Origin: Purshia tridentata
Taxonomy: Eukaryota > Streptophyta > Magnoliopsida > Rosales > Rosaceae
Assembly (NCBI GenBank): GCA_003254885.1
Contig: QANT01008670.1
Span: forward strand, 30,159-94,158
Direction: 5' to 3'
Length of the DNA: 64,000 nucleotides
Shown piece after piece: positions 11,789-23,276 of the stretch. The position numbers and the translations under genes were made by a program. Position 1 is the stretch's first letter, and each line of letters starts with the position of its first letter. The notes under the pieces were generated by a model. The model saw only the letters and a list, made by a program, of their open reading frames with translations. It had not been told where the DNA came from and did not search any database.

Positions 11789-14712
11789 TGCTTTGTCTCT
11801 GTAGCTAGTAGCTTATGTTTTCCCCTTTAGCAAGTTAAATTTTTCCAATGCACATACTATATATGCTTAGTTAGTACTACTTCCATTGTGAACTGATGAG
11901 AACAAATTAAAAAAGTTTGATCGATCTTTAGAGCTACACTAGTAAAATTGATTGCATTGTTCACTCTTAAGCCAATTTGGTTGCATATATAGTTCATGTT
12001 TATTAATGCTAGGTACCTACTTTCATAATAGCCAAAAACGCATGAGCATGCATCACTTGCTCATTTTAACATAGTGTGACAGTGTGGTAGGTGATATTAT
12101 TATGACAATATGCCAATATGGTAATGTATATTGAAAAATTTATTGAAGCACGCAATTCTGAAATTAAAGATTATATTCTACACTTCAATTCATTGATATT
12201 ATGTGATTTATAAATTTCAAAGCACATTATATGGTATGAAAATTCGATCAGATATGAAAAGAAAAAAAGATAATTTGATGACATTTATAGGATGTCATTG
12301 ATGCAGTTAGATGTAAATATCAGACTGCTAATTAAGGCTACAAAATGGTCCGGTTTATCCTAATAAAATTTGTAACCCAATTACAATTTGGGTGAGTAGA
12401 ACAGAATATGGGATTTATAACACTTTAGTTGTAAAGCATTTATAACTTTTTCTCTTTTAATTATTATTTTTTAGACTAATGTAATGAAAAAAATTATGGT
12501 GGGTCCACAGCCCAAACCTAAATTAGTCAGAAAGTCTAAACCTAAAACCCAGCCCTATAGGGCTTTCAAGCTCTCACTTTCTCTTTTAGCCCGACCCAAA
12601 ATTTTGGAAAGTTCTGATGGGCTCACACCGTCACAAGCCCAAACCAAAATTTTAGGCTTGGACTGGCCTCACCCAGCCCAATACTTTGTTGTGAACTTCC
12701 TTTTATTTGTAAAAGAAAAATAGAAAAGAAAGGTTAAAAAGGCATGGCTATTGACGAGTGACAAACAAGAGGGCATGAGCTTCTGGGCTATTCAGATCCA
12801 ACACTTTTTATCAAAATTTCAAAACTAATAGATATTATCTAAATTCAAACTAAAAAGACAAAATACATAAGGGTCAATGCAGGTATACTTTAATTAATTT
12901 TTCATGTTTAAATTTAAAATTATTGATGTGTCAATTTTGGAACAACTTCAAAATCCTTTGAGGTATTAGTCTAAAGGGGACTCTAAAATTGGATTAAAGC
13001 CTAATTTTCTAATGTATTTATTTGGGGGAGAGAGATTGAATTTGATTGTATGGGGTAATTTGACGGACTATCTCAAAACTTATTCACTCTCATTGACAAC
13101 TTAGCATCTAGCTATTCACTAATTCTTGAATGGGAACATTCTATGCAAATTCCACCTTATTGTGAGAAGATGTGGAAGAATATCTTGTAGCCATTTCTTC
13201 CCAAAAAGGTGTTGCCCTTTGTGCATCTCTTTTTCACTCTTTGTACGGCAAAGTGCAAAAGTGCCCTACACTTTTCTCACAGCACATACAATGGAGGTAC
13301 ACTTTTGCTTCCCTTTTCAACCTTTATGACCTTATCCTGCATATCCAGTATCAGCCCAAATCTAGAATGGAAACGTTTAATGTAAACTTGGTATGCTTTA
13401 GCACATTCAGGATCATGGTTGATATTTCATTTTATTAATTTATTACAATTGTTCACTAATTAAATGAAATGATATTCATTTCATTTTATTCTAAAACAAA
13501 GACTTCACCAAAAAGTGAGCACCTTACAGCATTAGATGCCTCAATTAATGTCCTACTTGAGAGTCTAATGAGTACTCTTCATTGGCTGAACTTTGTTATC
13601 CCATGTGCATATCTTTTTGAAAAGGTGATAAAAGTGCAGTATATCTTTGTTGAAGACCTTGCTCGATGAGAGTCTGAGACTAACTCTTCAGTTTGTCCTG
13701 TACACCCCTGTTGATCACTTGGTGTCTCTGCTTGCATGGTCCTGAAAGTTAAAAAAGTAAGCACAAGTGTACAACTCTGGTTAAAGGCTTGCACTTTTGA
13801 ATGAAAAAGTACTAGTAAGGAATTTGCAGATTCTGCTGAGTGTTCAGTGGAATCACACTTGCTGGGAATGTTGGAGGGGACGATGAAGTTAGAATCTATC
13901 TAAATGTGTGAAGGAAAATAACTGATGTCCAACCAATTACATAGCAGAAGTTGATATCTTGATTCTTGAGGGCCCAAGGATCATTAGGAGCTGAGCTCAT
14001 CATGCATGCTAATGTTTGCTTGATCTTGCTTGCCTGTACAACATTCAGAGAGAATGCTGGAATTCTGGGGATATACCCCGGATATGCTATCGAGGGAATG
14101 GCGATATAATTGCCTTAAAAGGTTAGTTCAATCTGCTACTGGAATGTCTATGTTTTTGCAGAGGAATGTCATTAATCTGTGGCCTTTACAATACCATTTA
14201 GTACCTCCATCTGTGGCCTCACTTCTTTCACTATCGTTCCAGCAGTTTTGAGAATTTATATCTACCTCTCAATTGGGTATAGTTGCAAACATATGTGCTT
14301 CTTTGGATAGCATGTTTTTCATTTCATCAAAAAGTTCCGATTAAGATATTATAGACCATTATTGAGGTAGGCAGTGATGGGCATTTAGAAAATGAATATC
14401 CCATGTGAAGAGAACATCATGAAGGGGCCCAAACAAAAAGCAGAAAAGCTCATCTGTAAACATATACAACTATAAACAATAAAATTGTAATTTCTGAGAA
14501 AGTTAAGTTCTAAATTAAAAACAAATATAAATGCATTACTACACAGCAATGACATGAAGAGGGCAGTATACAAAATTACCAGCCATACATCTCATTAATT
14601 TAGACCAATTAAATTGGGAGAAAGATACAGTAAGTATCAGTAGCAGGTCTTTAACAATAACTAAAAAACCAGTACAAGCTGACGAGGGTCTCCCCTTCTG
14701 CTGTGACTGGTT
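11789..14712. other. Intergenic spacer between GDU array and CONSTANS
   Basis: About 2.9 kb without a supported gene. The part next to 11788 should hold the promoter of the third GDU copy, and the part below 14712 the 3' untranslated region of the CONSTANS gene. Positions 12500-12700 are richer in GC, with several copies of AGCCCAAACC, AGCCC and GGGCT, which looks like a decayed mobile element, but I see no termini. Short frames at 13126-13438 and 14030-14251 have no recognisable domain. Confidence 0.45.
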
Positions 14713-16967
14713 TTAGTATGATGGGACAATGCCATATCCATTTTCTGCCATGAGTGATGTGGAGAACATCTGGTCCACTTCAACTTCTACATCTGTTCTC
14801 TTCGCAAACCTGCCTTTGATTCGGGGTCTGGTCTCTGCATACGCCTTCCTCGATGCATACCTGATTGTTTTCTCGAACTTCCTCGTCTTCTTCTTCTCTC
14901 TGTATCTTAGGACCCTGGCTTCCCTGTCCATTGGACTTAGTTGGGATGGCATCTGAATGGTTGGGCCATTGAAAAGGTCAATTGTCCCTTTAGGTGTTCT
15001 TGGGTGGGACACTGAGATATCGCTTATTGATGAGTCTGGTACAACACCAACATCCATGGATGAAACAGAGACCTGTTACATGATCAAAGAAAAGCACCAC
15101 CTTTAATTGCTAGCTCAAGCCACTGTCAAGATGAGGATATGTGGAAAAGAAAGTCCATTTCATGAACCAGAATTTTAATCATTTAGATTGATACAGGAAT
15201 TTGTTTGGGAGTTGTTCATTAGATTTGGATTTTGTAAACTTTTTTATGTACTCTTAGATCATATTCAATGAGCTAATTGAGTAGATATCACCCAAATGAG
15301 CATAAGTCCTCTGTTACTGTTATTCGCATAAACATTGGAGATGAAGAATTAAAAAACTCTCTCATTTGGAATGTTCCTAGAAAGATACTTGACTTTTTTA
15401 AATTGAAATTACTTGGAAAAGACTAATTGTAGGCTTCTGTTGATGGTATTTCATCTCTAGGGCAGCAAAGAAATTAATAATCTAAATGGCTTAAGTTTTG
15501 TATGTATATTAAAAAAAAAGTAAACTTCAAAAGGCAAATTTCCAAATAAAATATGACATCATGATGGTGTAACACTTGGACCATGATACCATTGATACCA
15601 CTTCTGACATGAAGTAAAAAAGAGAAAGCAAAAGAAAGGTAATGAATGAATCATTCATGTTGTTGGATATATTCCACCCTCTAAAGAGGAAATGCAAAGA
15701 AAAAAGGGTAACGAAGAGCCTACAAAGTGCATAAAATACATATCAGATTTCAGAAGATACTCTAAGAAGAGCATGTGGATATACATGACCATCCATCTAG
15801 CTTAGCAGCTGTGACATTGAAAGGAAGCTTACCTTTAACCCAGTACACACTACAGATAGACAGCCATACATAAAAGTGTGGTAGTGGAGTACAGAAACTA
15901 GATTTGGTCAAGATCAGTAACCCAAATCAGCTCTAGAACTTCATTAAATAGAACATATAGCCCACTAGGAATTTTAATAGCTAAAAGGGAATTATAGTAT
16001 ACTGAAGCTAGAAATAGTATTATTACTAGGATCCATGCAGAGAATCAAATTCAGTTTTAAAAAAAAGAAAAGCTAGCATTAAACAAAGTAATTGAACATT
16101 AGATATGAAGTAGGGTAGAGATAAGCTTACAGTGTGACTAATAGAACCATTATAACTGTAAGCAGCCTTTGAGGACTCATAGTCCAATCCCAACTGATGA
16201 GAATTTTGCTTGTGCATCTGCTGCATCTGGGGTTTCCGTTCTCCATATTGAACTGGCACAACACTATCACCTCCATAAGTCTTGTGTGCTGGCACACCAT
16301 AATGATGTTCCTGTTGTTGCTGATTATGCTGATGATGATGATCAGTGAACTGAGAGTTCTGATCACCACATGAATTGTACTCCACAAGATCCAAATACTC
16401 ATCAACCTCCATCCCAAAGAAAAACCCATTACTCTGATTATTGTTATTGTTATTGTTGTTGTTGTTGTTGTTCTTCATAGGATTCAGCAAAAGCCAAGAT
16501 GCTGCTTCATCCTCATCCTCCTCATCCCCTTCCTGGCTCAAGAACCCGTCTTCGGTCTCCGCCGCCACAGCTGGCCCCACCAACACCGTTCCACCATCCG
16601 GGTCGGTCGCTGGTGGCCCGTAAACGCAGCCGGAGATAGGCAGAATCGGGACACGCTGGTGGCGCCTCGCGAGTGGATTGGCCGAGTGGATGTCGGCATC
16701 GCAGGTGGCGCAGAGAGACGCTGCGTCGGCCTTGCAGAGGAAAGCGGCGGGCGCACGCTCGCACGCCTCGCAGACCCACACGCGCTCGTGGCGTGAGGCC
16801 ACATGGTTGGCCGCGTGGATGCTGGCGTCACAGCCACTGCACAGGTACGCTGAGTCTGCACGGCAGTACACAGTGCAGGCTGCAGACTGACACGTGTCAC
16901 AGATACGCGCCCAGCTGTTGGCGACGGCAGTATCGCCAACGGCACCATTGCTCTCTTCCTTCGACAT
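14713..16967 (-). CDS. CO: CONSTANS / group Ia CONSTANS-like transcription factor
   Basis: The coding sequence is two exons, 16131-16967 and 14713-15072, joined in phase 0 at ACT|GTAAGC and ACAG|GTCTCT to give 398 residues. Two tandem B-box zinc fingers lie at residues 23-60 (C-DTC...C...H) and 66-103, ending [13 protein letters not shown] variable middle follows with an acidic stretch, 12 Asn (166-177), DEYLDLVEY and His/Gln runs. Then come SHPRTPKGT and a CCT domain at about 329-371 ([11 protein letters not shown]...GRFAKR). The end is GYGIVPSY, the VP motif bound by COP1. CO proteins are nuclear and activate FT in photoperiodic flowering. Two B-boxes, one intron before the CCT and the exact tail place it in group Ia. 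I start at Met 16967 (MSKEESN) because homologues begin MLKEE-like; the frame is open to 17102 without homology. CO and COL1/COL2 cannot be told apart here. Confidence 0.93.
16438..16472. repeat. Trinucleotide microsatellite encoding poly-Asn in CO
   Basis: A GTT/ATT repeat on the plus strand encodes 12 consecutive Asn (residues 166-177) in the variable middle of CONSTANS. In-frame changes in unit number would alter the length of the protein without a frameshift. Confidence 0.85.
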
Positions 16968-17061
16968 TTTGAGTCTCTCTCTCTGTTTTGAAGTTTTTTT
17001 GAGTAATAATTGAGTTGGAGTGTGGAGGGAAGAGCTTATGGTGTAACTGTAGACACAGCGC

Positions 17062-17288
17062 GATTGGCCCAATGAGGCGGGAGGGAATCCAGAGAGCGAC
17101 ACGTGGGCGGAACTTCGTGGTGGGAAAAAGTTGTTACGTTATCTTGTGGTTGGCTGTGCTTTGTGGGGTGTTGGGCGCGAATAGATGAGTCAGAGGTTAG
17201 TGTGGGGGCCCGAGACACGCTGCTTGGGTTTTAGTCTTTTGGACCAAATGGGCCCACCCGGAGTGCCCAAGATTCGGCACTACACGTG
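17062..17288. promoter_or_regulatory. G-box elements upstream of CO
   Basis: Two palindromic CACGTG boxes lie upstream of the CO start, at 17100-17105 and 17283-17288. Inverted CCAAT-type boxes lie near 17062-17072 (GATTGG and CCAAT). G-boxes bind bZIP and bHLH factors such as PIFs. Their use here is inferred from position only. Confidence 0.4.
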
Positions 17289-18630
17289 TCAAAATCAAGA
17301 GAAGTTGTGGTGGAGAATGCTTGGTGCGTTTTGGCACTGTCGGACTTGCCGACTTGGATGGATGGGATCGGACAGTACAATCCGAGTTGGCCTGTAGGTT
17401 TTGTTTGGCTGCCTGGATAATGTAAGGGGATGGCCAACTCTTCCTATGCTAACTAAATTTCAATTTTTTGTTTTAAATTAAAGGGAATTGAATTTTTGAG
17501 CTTTTAACTGCTTGTAAATTGAGTGGCCAAAAAAAAAAACTGCTTCTAATTTTATAATATATCTTTGTTTTCACGTGAACATATATATTTCTTTTTTATA
17601 TATTTTGAAATGGGTATGTTTAACTAAGAATGATATAGACATTTATCCACAATTTCATTTGCATGGATGACCATAAATAACTGTAGCAATCATAATATCA
17701 ACCATATATTACCTAGCTATCATCAATCACAGGGTAGACATGAATCCCCATGAAAGCTACCGAAGCTAAAAGCAAGTATAAAGCTGCAATTGAAAAAAAA
17801 GGAAAAGAAAAAAAGCAAGTTGAAAACTTGAAAACAAATCTCGATTGTAGTTGTCAACTAGAAAATTTCATTGTAATTTCCAACCACAAGTAAAGTAGTG
17901 TAATGGGTTTAATTGTTTTATGAATCATAATAGGGTTTTACAGGCTTCGAAGAATCGAATTGGTTATTGTCTTTTCATAATATATTTGTCACATTCAGTG
18001 ATGAGACATGGAACCTGAAAATTGAGCACTTCAGTACCATACGTATTACGTGTATATAACAGAAGGAAATGCTGACTCAGACAAGCCTCTAGGGGAAATT
18101 TCTGCAGCCAATAGGGCATTGCCACGTACATGAGAAGCGACTAGATTAGGATGCACCAGAACCACAAACCCTCACTTCTTGCTCTGCTGGACACATCATT
18201 CATGTACATATTGATTTGCCCTGGTATTTTTCCCCAACCATAAGTAGTGTTTTCAGTGTTTTGGTTACAATTGCACATCTTCAACTTAAACTCTTAATCG
18301 ACTAATCGACTGTACCATCACCTATTATGGAAATTAATTATGTTGTCATGATGATTAACCGAGCACTGTAGGTAAACAACATTTCAAGTCGCACCTTAGT
18401 TTGTCAGCTTTATACATATACATATTAGTATGTATTTTAAGAATTTATAAGTACACCATATATGCATACATTATACATATGCTAGTACCAATTATTTGCA
18501 TACACGTATGCTACTACCAGTCCTCAAATCACACGCAACAAAATAAAAGGACTAGATTTAGTTTAACTCAGTTTAACCAATTCAGTCCATGATAGACCCT
18601 ACACAAAACCTCACTCTTCTCACTTTACTC

Positions 18631-18860
18631 AGGGGAGGAGCTACATGTGGGCCTAAGGTGGCCCAAACCCCCACCCAGCCCACATGTAACTTTATATAAT
18701 TTCAGAAAAATTTAAACAATATTTTGAAAAATTTTAGAAGAAATTTGTATAATGGCCCCCTTAATTAAGATATTTGGATTCTTTGCCCCTTTAGAAATTT
18801 TTCATTTTAACTCTACTTCTAACGCTCTCCCCCTTGCTCGCTTTTCTCACTTTACCTCTT
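18631..18860. mobile_element. Possible transposon remnant
   Basis: The segment opens with GGGGAGGAGCTACATGTGGG and then C-rich, G-rich text with AATGGCCCCC and TTTGCCCCTTTAG downstream. Similar openings occur at many places in plant genomes in degenerate mobile elements. I find no clear terminal repeats or target-site duplication and cannot name a superfamily. Confidence 0.25.
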
Positions 18861-19451
18861 TCACTCTTCGTCAATCTGTATCTCAGAAATAACCGCAGAC
18901 ATCTAAAAAATTGCGACAATTTTAGATATTTAAAAAACATGACGATTACCGATACCTAAGCAACCGCAACAACGACGAAAGATGAGATGCTTTGGTACTT
19001 TTAATTGAGTTGATATATATCTACAATATTTGTAGTAACCAAATCACCATTTTCAGGTATGATCTTCAATTAATGTTTTTTTCTCAATTGTGGTATACAT
19101 TATTTCTTATTTCAGTTTACAAAATTCCTCTCTAATTTTACATAAATTTATGTTTTGTGTACTGGTTTTTACAGCTAGGTTAGAAAATGGATAGTTACAT
19201 TTAAATTTAGATGAGTTGATTTAATCAATTTTCTATAAGTTTTTTCTTTTCTAAATTTAGTTTTAAAATCTACAGATTAAAACTACATTAAAGAAGTTTG
19301 TAGATTTTTATCTAATTGTGTCAATATCTATTAAAAAATATAAAAATTAGATTTAGAGGTTAAGAGATTTGGATACTCTGCTAATCCCTTAGAGGTAAGA
19401 AGTATAGATGTAAAATATTTTAAAATTTTTGGAGTATTGAAACGTTTTAGT

Positions 19452-19500
19452 AGGAAATACATTAAAAAAAAATTTTAAAATTTTTTAATACTTCCTACAT
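19452..19500. repeat. AT-rich inverted repeat (hairpin)
   Basis: GTAGGAAATACATTAAAAAA and its approximate complement TTTTTTAATACTTCCTAC face each other with a short A/T centre. It could be the core of a small decayed fold-back element. Confidence 0.6.
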
Positions 19501-20757
19501 TTTCTGTGGCAGTACTTGTTGACAAAACCACGTACCAAATGTTTGTCAAATTCTCTGACAAATAGAAAAAGAAATTTGTCAAACTCTTAAGAAACAATTT
19601 TGCCCCTTCAACCAAACATTACCATAAACATTCTCAAACACACCCCCAAATAGATGGCATCTGCATGTGGATTTGAATATAGGAAGTGGAGGATTTGGGA
19701 ACCATATGCCACGTGTGGCATTCTGATTGTTTGGAAACATGGAATATGGTGTACCATACAACAGGGGTTAATTACTGGTGTTTCCTTTTCGAGTAGGAGC
19801 GTATCAGCGTGGATTTATTTATTTTTGATATTTTGTTTTCATTGTTTGAGATTTGAATCATTTGATCAATCTTTCTTTTTTCATAATTGATTTGATTGGA
19901 TTTGAATGTCTATGTTTTAACTTGTTAACTTTTGGGGAGCAATTGTGATTTGTTGAATTGATGAATCTTGATGAACTCCATCCAAAACCCAATAAAAGGA
20001 AAAAATTGAATCTTGATGAACATTTTGTGTGTTCTCTTTACTTGGATTGCTATGTTTGTTAGCTTGGTTTGTAAAATCCTTATAGCCCTCATGTAATGAT
20101 CGAACCCTTTTGTTTCATGGAATTTACTGCACTATTTTGTTTCGTCGATTACTCTGATGTTGTGGTAATCTTCTTCTTCTTAATTCCCATATGACTCTGA
20201 CAGTCTGTGTGTGCATAAACTAATATACATGTGACATGTGGGTCGGTTTTGTGTATTTGCCAAGAATTATATGGTAGATTGAGACTTTTTGAGTGTTGGA
20301 TGTTCCCAGTATTTGTTTGGTGTTTTAGATTTATTCATCACCATTTACTTGCTTAGTTAGTTACGCTTGCTATTTTTGGCTGGTCAGAATTGATAAGAAA
20401 GAAAGTGAATATGACTGGGTTTAGACTCAGGTGTGTCATTTTCAAAGTTTCCTTGACTTTGTTTCAGTTTTCTGGGATCTGGGTTGTGCCTATAATTGCA
20501 AACTTTCATGATTTTTGGTGGAAATTTAGATTTATATATTGGTCTGAGTATTGCCTATGCTATGGTGACATGCCTATAAATGCTACTATCATTGATGAAT
20601 TAAAACTTCTTTAGTAACAAGTCAGTCCTGTAATTTATGCTACATGAGAAAATGATTTTAGGTAGGAGACATAGCAACTTCCAACTGCACTCCCTCGTTT
20701 GAGAGAACATTCATGTGAAAATATTGAAGTACAAATCTTCCACCATAATTCGAGTCA

Positions 20758-22287
20758 ATGGCTCTCTCATCCCAAGAATCAGTGAACAAGAAGATGAAAA
20801 GGTCTCATCAGTCTTCTGCAACTGATAAGGAAAGGAATATGAACATAGATAAGATTAGCGATCTGCCTCGGCCTCTATTGGACAGCATCCTAGTTCAAGT
20901 ACCACTTAAAGAAGTTGTGCAGACCAGTGTCTTATCCAAAAAGTGGAGGCATAAATGGACTAGCCTTTCACAGTTTGTTATTGATGATAAATGCATCCCA
21001 AAATCCATATCAGACAAAGTGGAAAGATGGGAAGTGATCAAGAAAATTATTCGTCAAGTTCAATCAAATCACCCCGGCGGTATTGAGAAGTTTAAGCTTT
21101 CTGCTTATTGCCACCCAGACCATTCTGATTTATATCAGTGGCTTTCTTTTATAGCTACCAGAGGTCTCAAGGAGTTGATCCTACAAGAGTTTGATTCTGC
21201 AAAACGTTTTAGGTTGCCTTTTTGCGAACTTACGTCCCCAAAACTGAATCGTTTGGAGTTTTTCGGTTGCATGATCAAGCAATCTGATGCATTCACTGTA
21301 TTTAAGAGTCTCACAATCCTCCAGATCAATCAAGTTTGTACAACTAGTCGCGTGCTAGAACGTATAATTAACAACTGCCCTGTTCTTGAAAGGTTGACAT
21401 TGTTGCACATTGATCATGCAGTTGTTCTTAGAATCCACAACCCGAACCTCAAGTATCTGAAAATAGATTCCAACTTTGATGATATACATCTTGAAAATAG
21501 TCTATCTCTAGATAGTGTTGACATTACCTTGAGGACGAGGGTCATATCCCATTTCTTTGGGACTGGAGTAGGCAATTTAACCAGGGTTATTGGTCATCTG
21601 CATGCTATTCAGAGACTGACCTTATCCAGCACCGCCTTGGGGGTAATTTTTCTTATCTTTCACTTTCGATTTGGCCTCAGTTTTAATATTGGTTAGCTTA
21701 ACATATTTCTGTATCTTGTATGATTGTTTGTGCATTTGTTGCCAGTTTCTGGCTAATGACAATGTACCAGACAGACTTCCTACTCTGCTTCACCATCTGT
21801 CAGTTCTGGAACTCAAAGAAGTAAGGTTGGACTGCATGACAGAAGTGATGGTTTGCCTCAACTTGTTTAGAAGTGCTCCAAACTTGGAGAAACTGTTCCT
21901 TTCAGTGAGTTTCTCTGGAAAACTAGCTCTTCAATTCAAGCTTATTTTATACACATTTCTAGGCCTTTGAATTACAACATGACTTTGGTTTCTTTCCTGG
22001 ACTCATAGGTTGCTAGTACAACTGAGTATGCCAAACCTGTTGTGGAGCACCTCATAACACAGTATGTGACTAATCTGCACTTTCACCGACTTAGAGTAGC
22101 AAATGTAAGAGCTGTCCGTGGTGTTAGAACGGAATGGATATTTATCAAGTTTATACTGGCTCGATCACCCATGCTGGAAAGACTGACTGTTGTACATTAT
22201 GGAACCTATGTGAGGCTTCCTGAAGATCTGTTAGAGCAAGTGAAGCCGGCTTCGCCACAAGTGAAAATTTTTAATTTATCCTTATAA
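20758..22287 (+). CDS. F-box/FBD/LRR-repeat protein
   Basis: Three exons, 20758-21642, 21746-21904 and 22009-22287, join in phase 0 (TTGGGG|GTAATT, GCCAG|TTTCTG, TTCA|GTGAGT, ATAG|GTTGCT) and encode 440 residues. The F-box is near residues 32-75 (ISDLPRPLLDSILVQVPLKE, then SVLSKKWRHKWTSL). Leucine-rich repeats of the plant F-box type follow (LKELILQEF, PKLNRLEFFGC, LTILQI, CPVLERLTLL, NPNLKYLKI). The C-terminus has the FBD-like pattern (FIKFILARSPMLERLTV, ending PQVKIFNLSL). Such proteins are substrate receptors of SCF ubiquitin ligases; the F-box binds SKP1 and the repeats bind an unknown target. The layout resembles Arabidopsis At1g13570-type proteins. A basic N-terminal extension (KKMKRSH) could be a nuclear signal. 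The exons were assembled by hand, but the phases fit. Confidence 0.88.
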
Positions 22288-23276
22288 GCTGAGCAGCCTG
22301 AGCTCATCCTTTCAGGCATTCCATGTTTTCTTTACATACAGTAGGTAGAAACTTAAAACTTAAAAGTAGCTCCTGTTGTTACATTATAACATTTCTATTT
22401 GGTACCTTTTTTAGCAGATAATAAGCTCTTTAATATTTAAAGATTTGGTACCTTCTTATATTTATTGATTTTATTATATTGATGCTAGTATCTTGGGATA
22501 GAATGTTTATTTTTTGTCAGATAGTCTAACAACATAGTATATATGCTAGATTAATTTCCTCTTGGGATAAGTACTGTGACTGCAGAAATCTGCATGCTAT
22601 TGCACTAGAAAGTAGGCAAAGTTCCTTTAGAAATGGAAATCCTGGCAGTTGGCAAAGTATGTCAGAATGTATACTTATTCCAACACTCTCTTCTGTTGAA
22701 TGTTGGCAATGGGATTTTATTTTTGGGGCATGCTGTTACATAATTTTAGTGGGAGATAAACAAAGAATTTCTGAGGGGCTTGTGATATTGTGGCACCTAT
22801 GTAAGACTGACCAATCTAGGACCTACTTCATGTGACAAAGTTGGGAAAATATTTAGTCCTTAAATTACCAATGTAGAACACAGCTTTGGCTTCAGTTTAT
22901 TACCAAACCATGAAATTCTTGGACGAGATTTTCTTCATGCCACATTATGCAGTGCACTTGGATTTAAAAAGAGAATGAGGACAACAATCACAGAGCTAGT
23001 CAACAACATTGTTCTTGCAACCTCAGGATTTAAGTAGTGATTCCTTAAAACTTGTCACTCAGTTGAAATACTGATGACATAAATTCTGAACCTAAGAATG
23101 TCAGCTTATTCAACAAGAATCTGTACAATTGGAAGAAAACATCAAAACTTTTGGAGCTCTGAAACACTGCTATTATACAACATAAACTTTCAATATTCAT
23201 GTAACCTAGTAGGTTCAACTATAATTTGTTGCTATGATATGCATTCATTTAAAGCGCAAAATTTTCAAGTTGGAAA
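22288..23276. other. Convergent 3' spacer between FBD and NIK genes
   Basis: About 1 kb between two genes whose 3' ends face each other. It should hold both 3' untranslated regions. I see no further gene or repeat. Confidence 0.6.

Larger units (their letters stand above)
17289..20757. other. Spacer between CO and the FBD gene
   Basis: About 3.5 kb with no supported gene. It includes CO promoter sequence on the left and the FBD gene leader on the right. Two structures stand out: a possible transposon-derived segment starting near 18631 (GGGGAGGAGCTACATGTGGGC) and an AT-rich hairpin at 19452-19500. Small frames at 18401, 19654 and 20390 show no domain. Confidence 0.45.

Noticed and set aside
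14030-14251. 73-residue plus frame
   Set aside because: No recognisable motif and no supporting neighbours.
16441-16972. Several open frames on both strands across CONSTANS exon 1
   Set aside because: They overlap the GC-rich B-box region and are shadows; their translations are low-complexity and lack domains.
22683-22700. Text resembling a miR156 complement (CACTCTCTTCTGTT)
   Set aside because: Only a partial match and no fold-back precursor around it.
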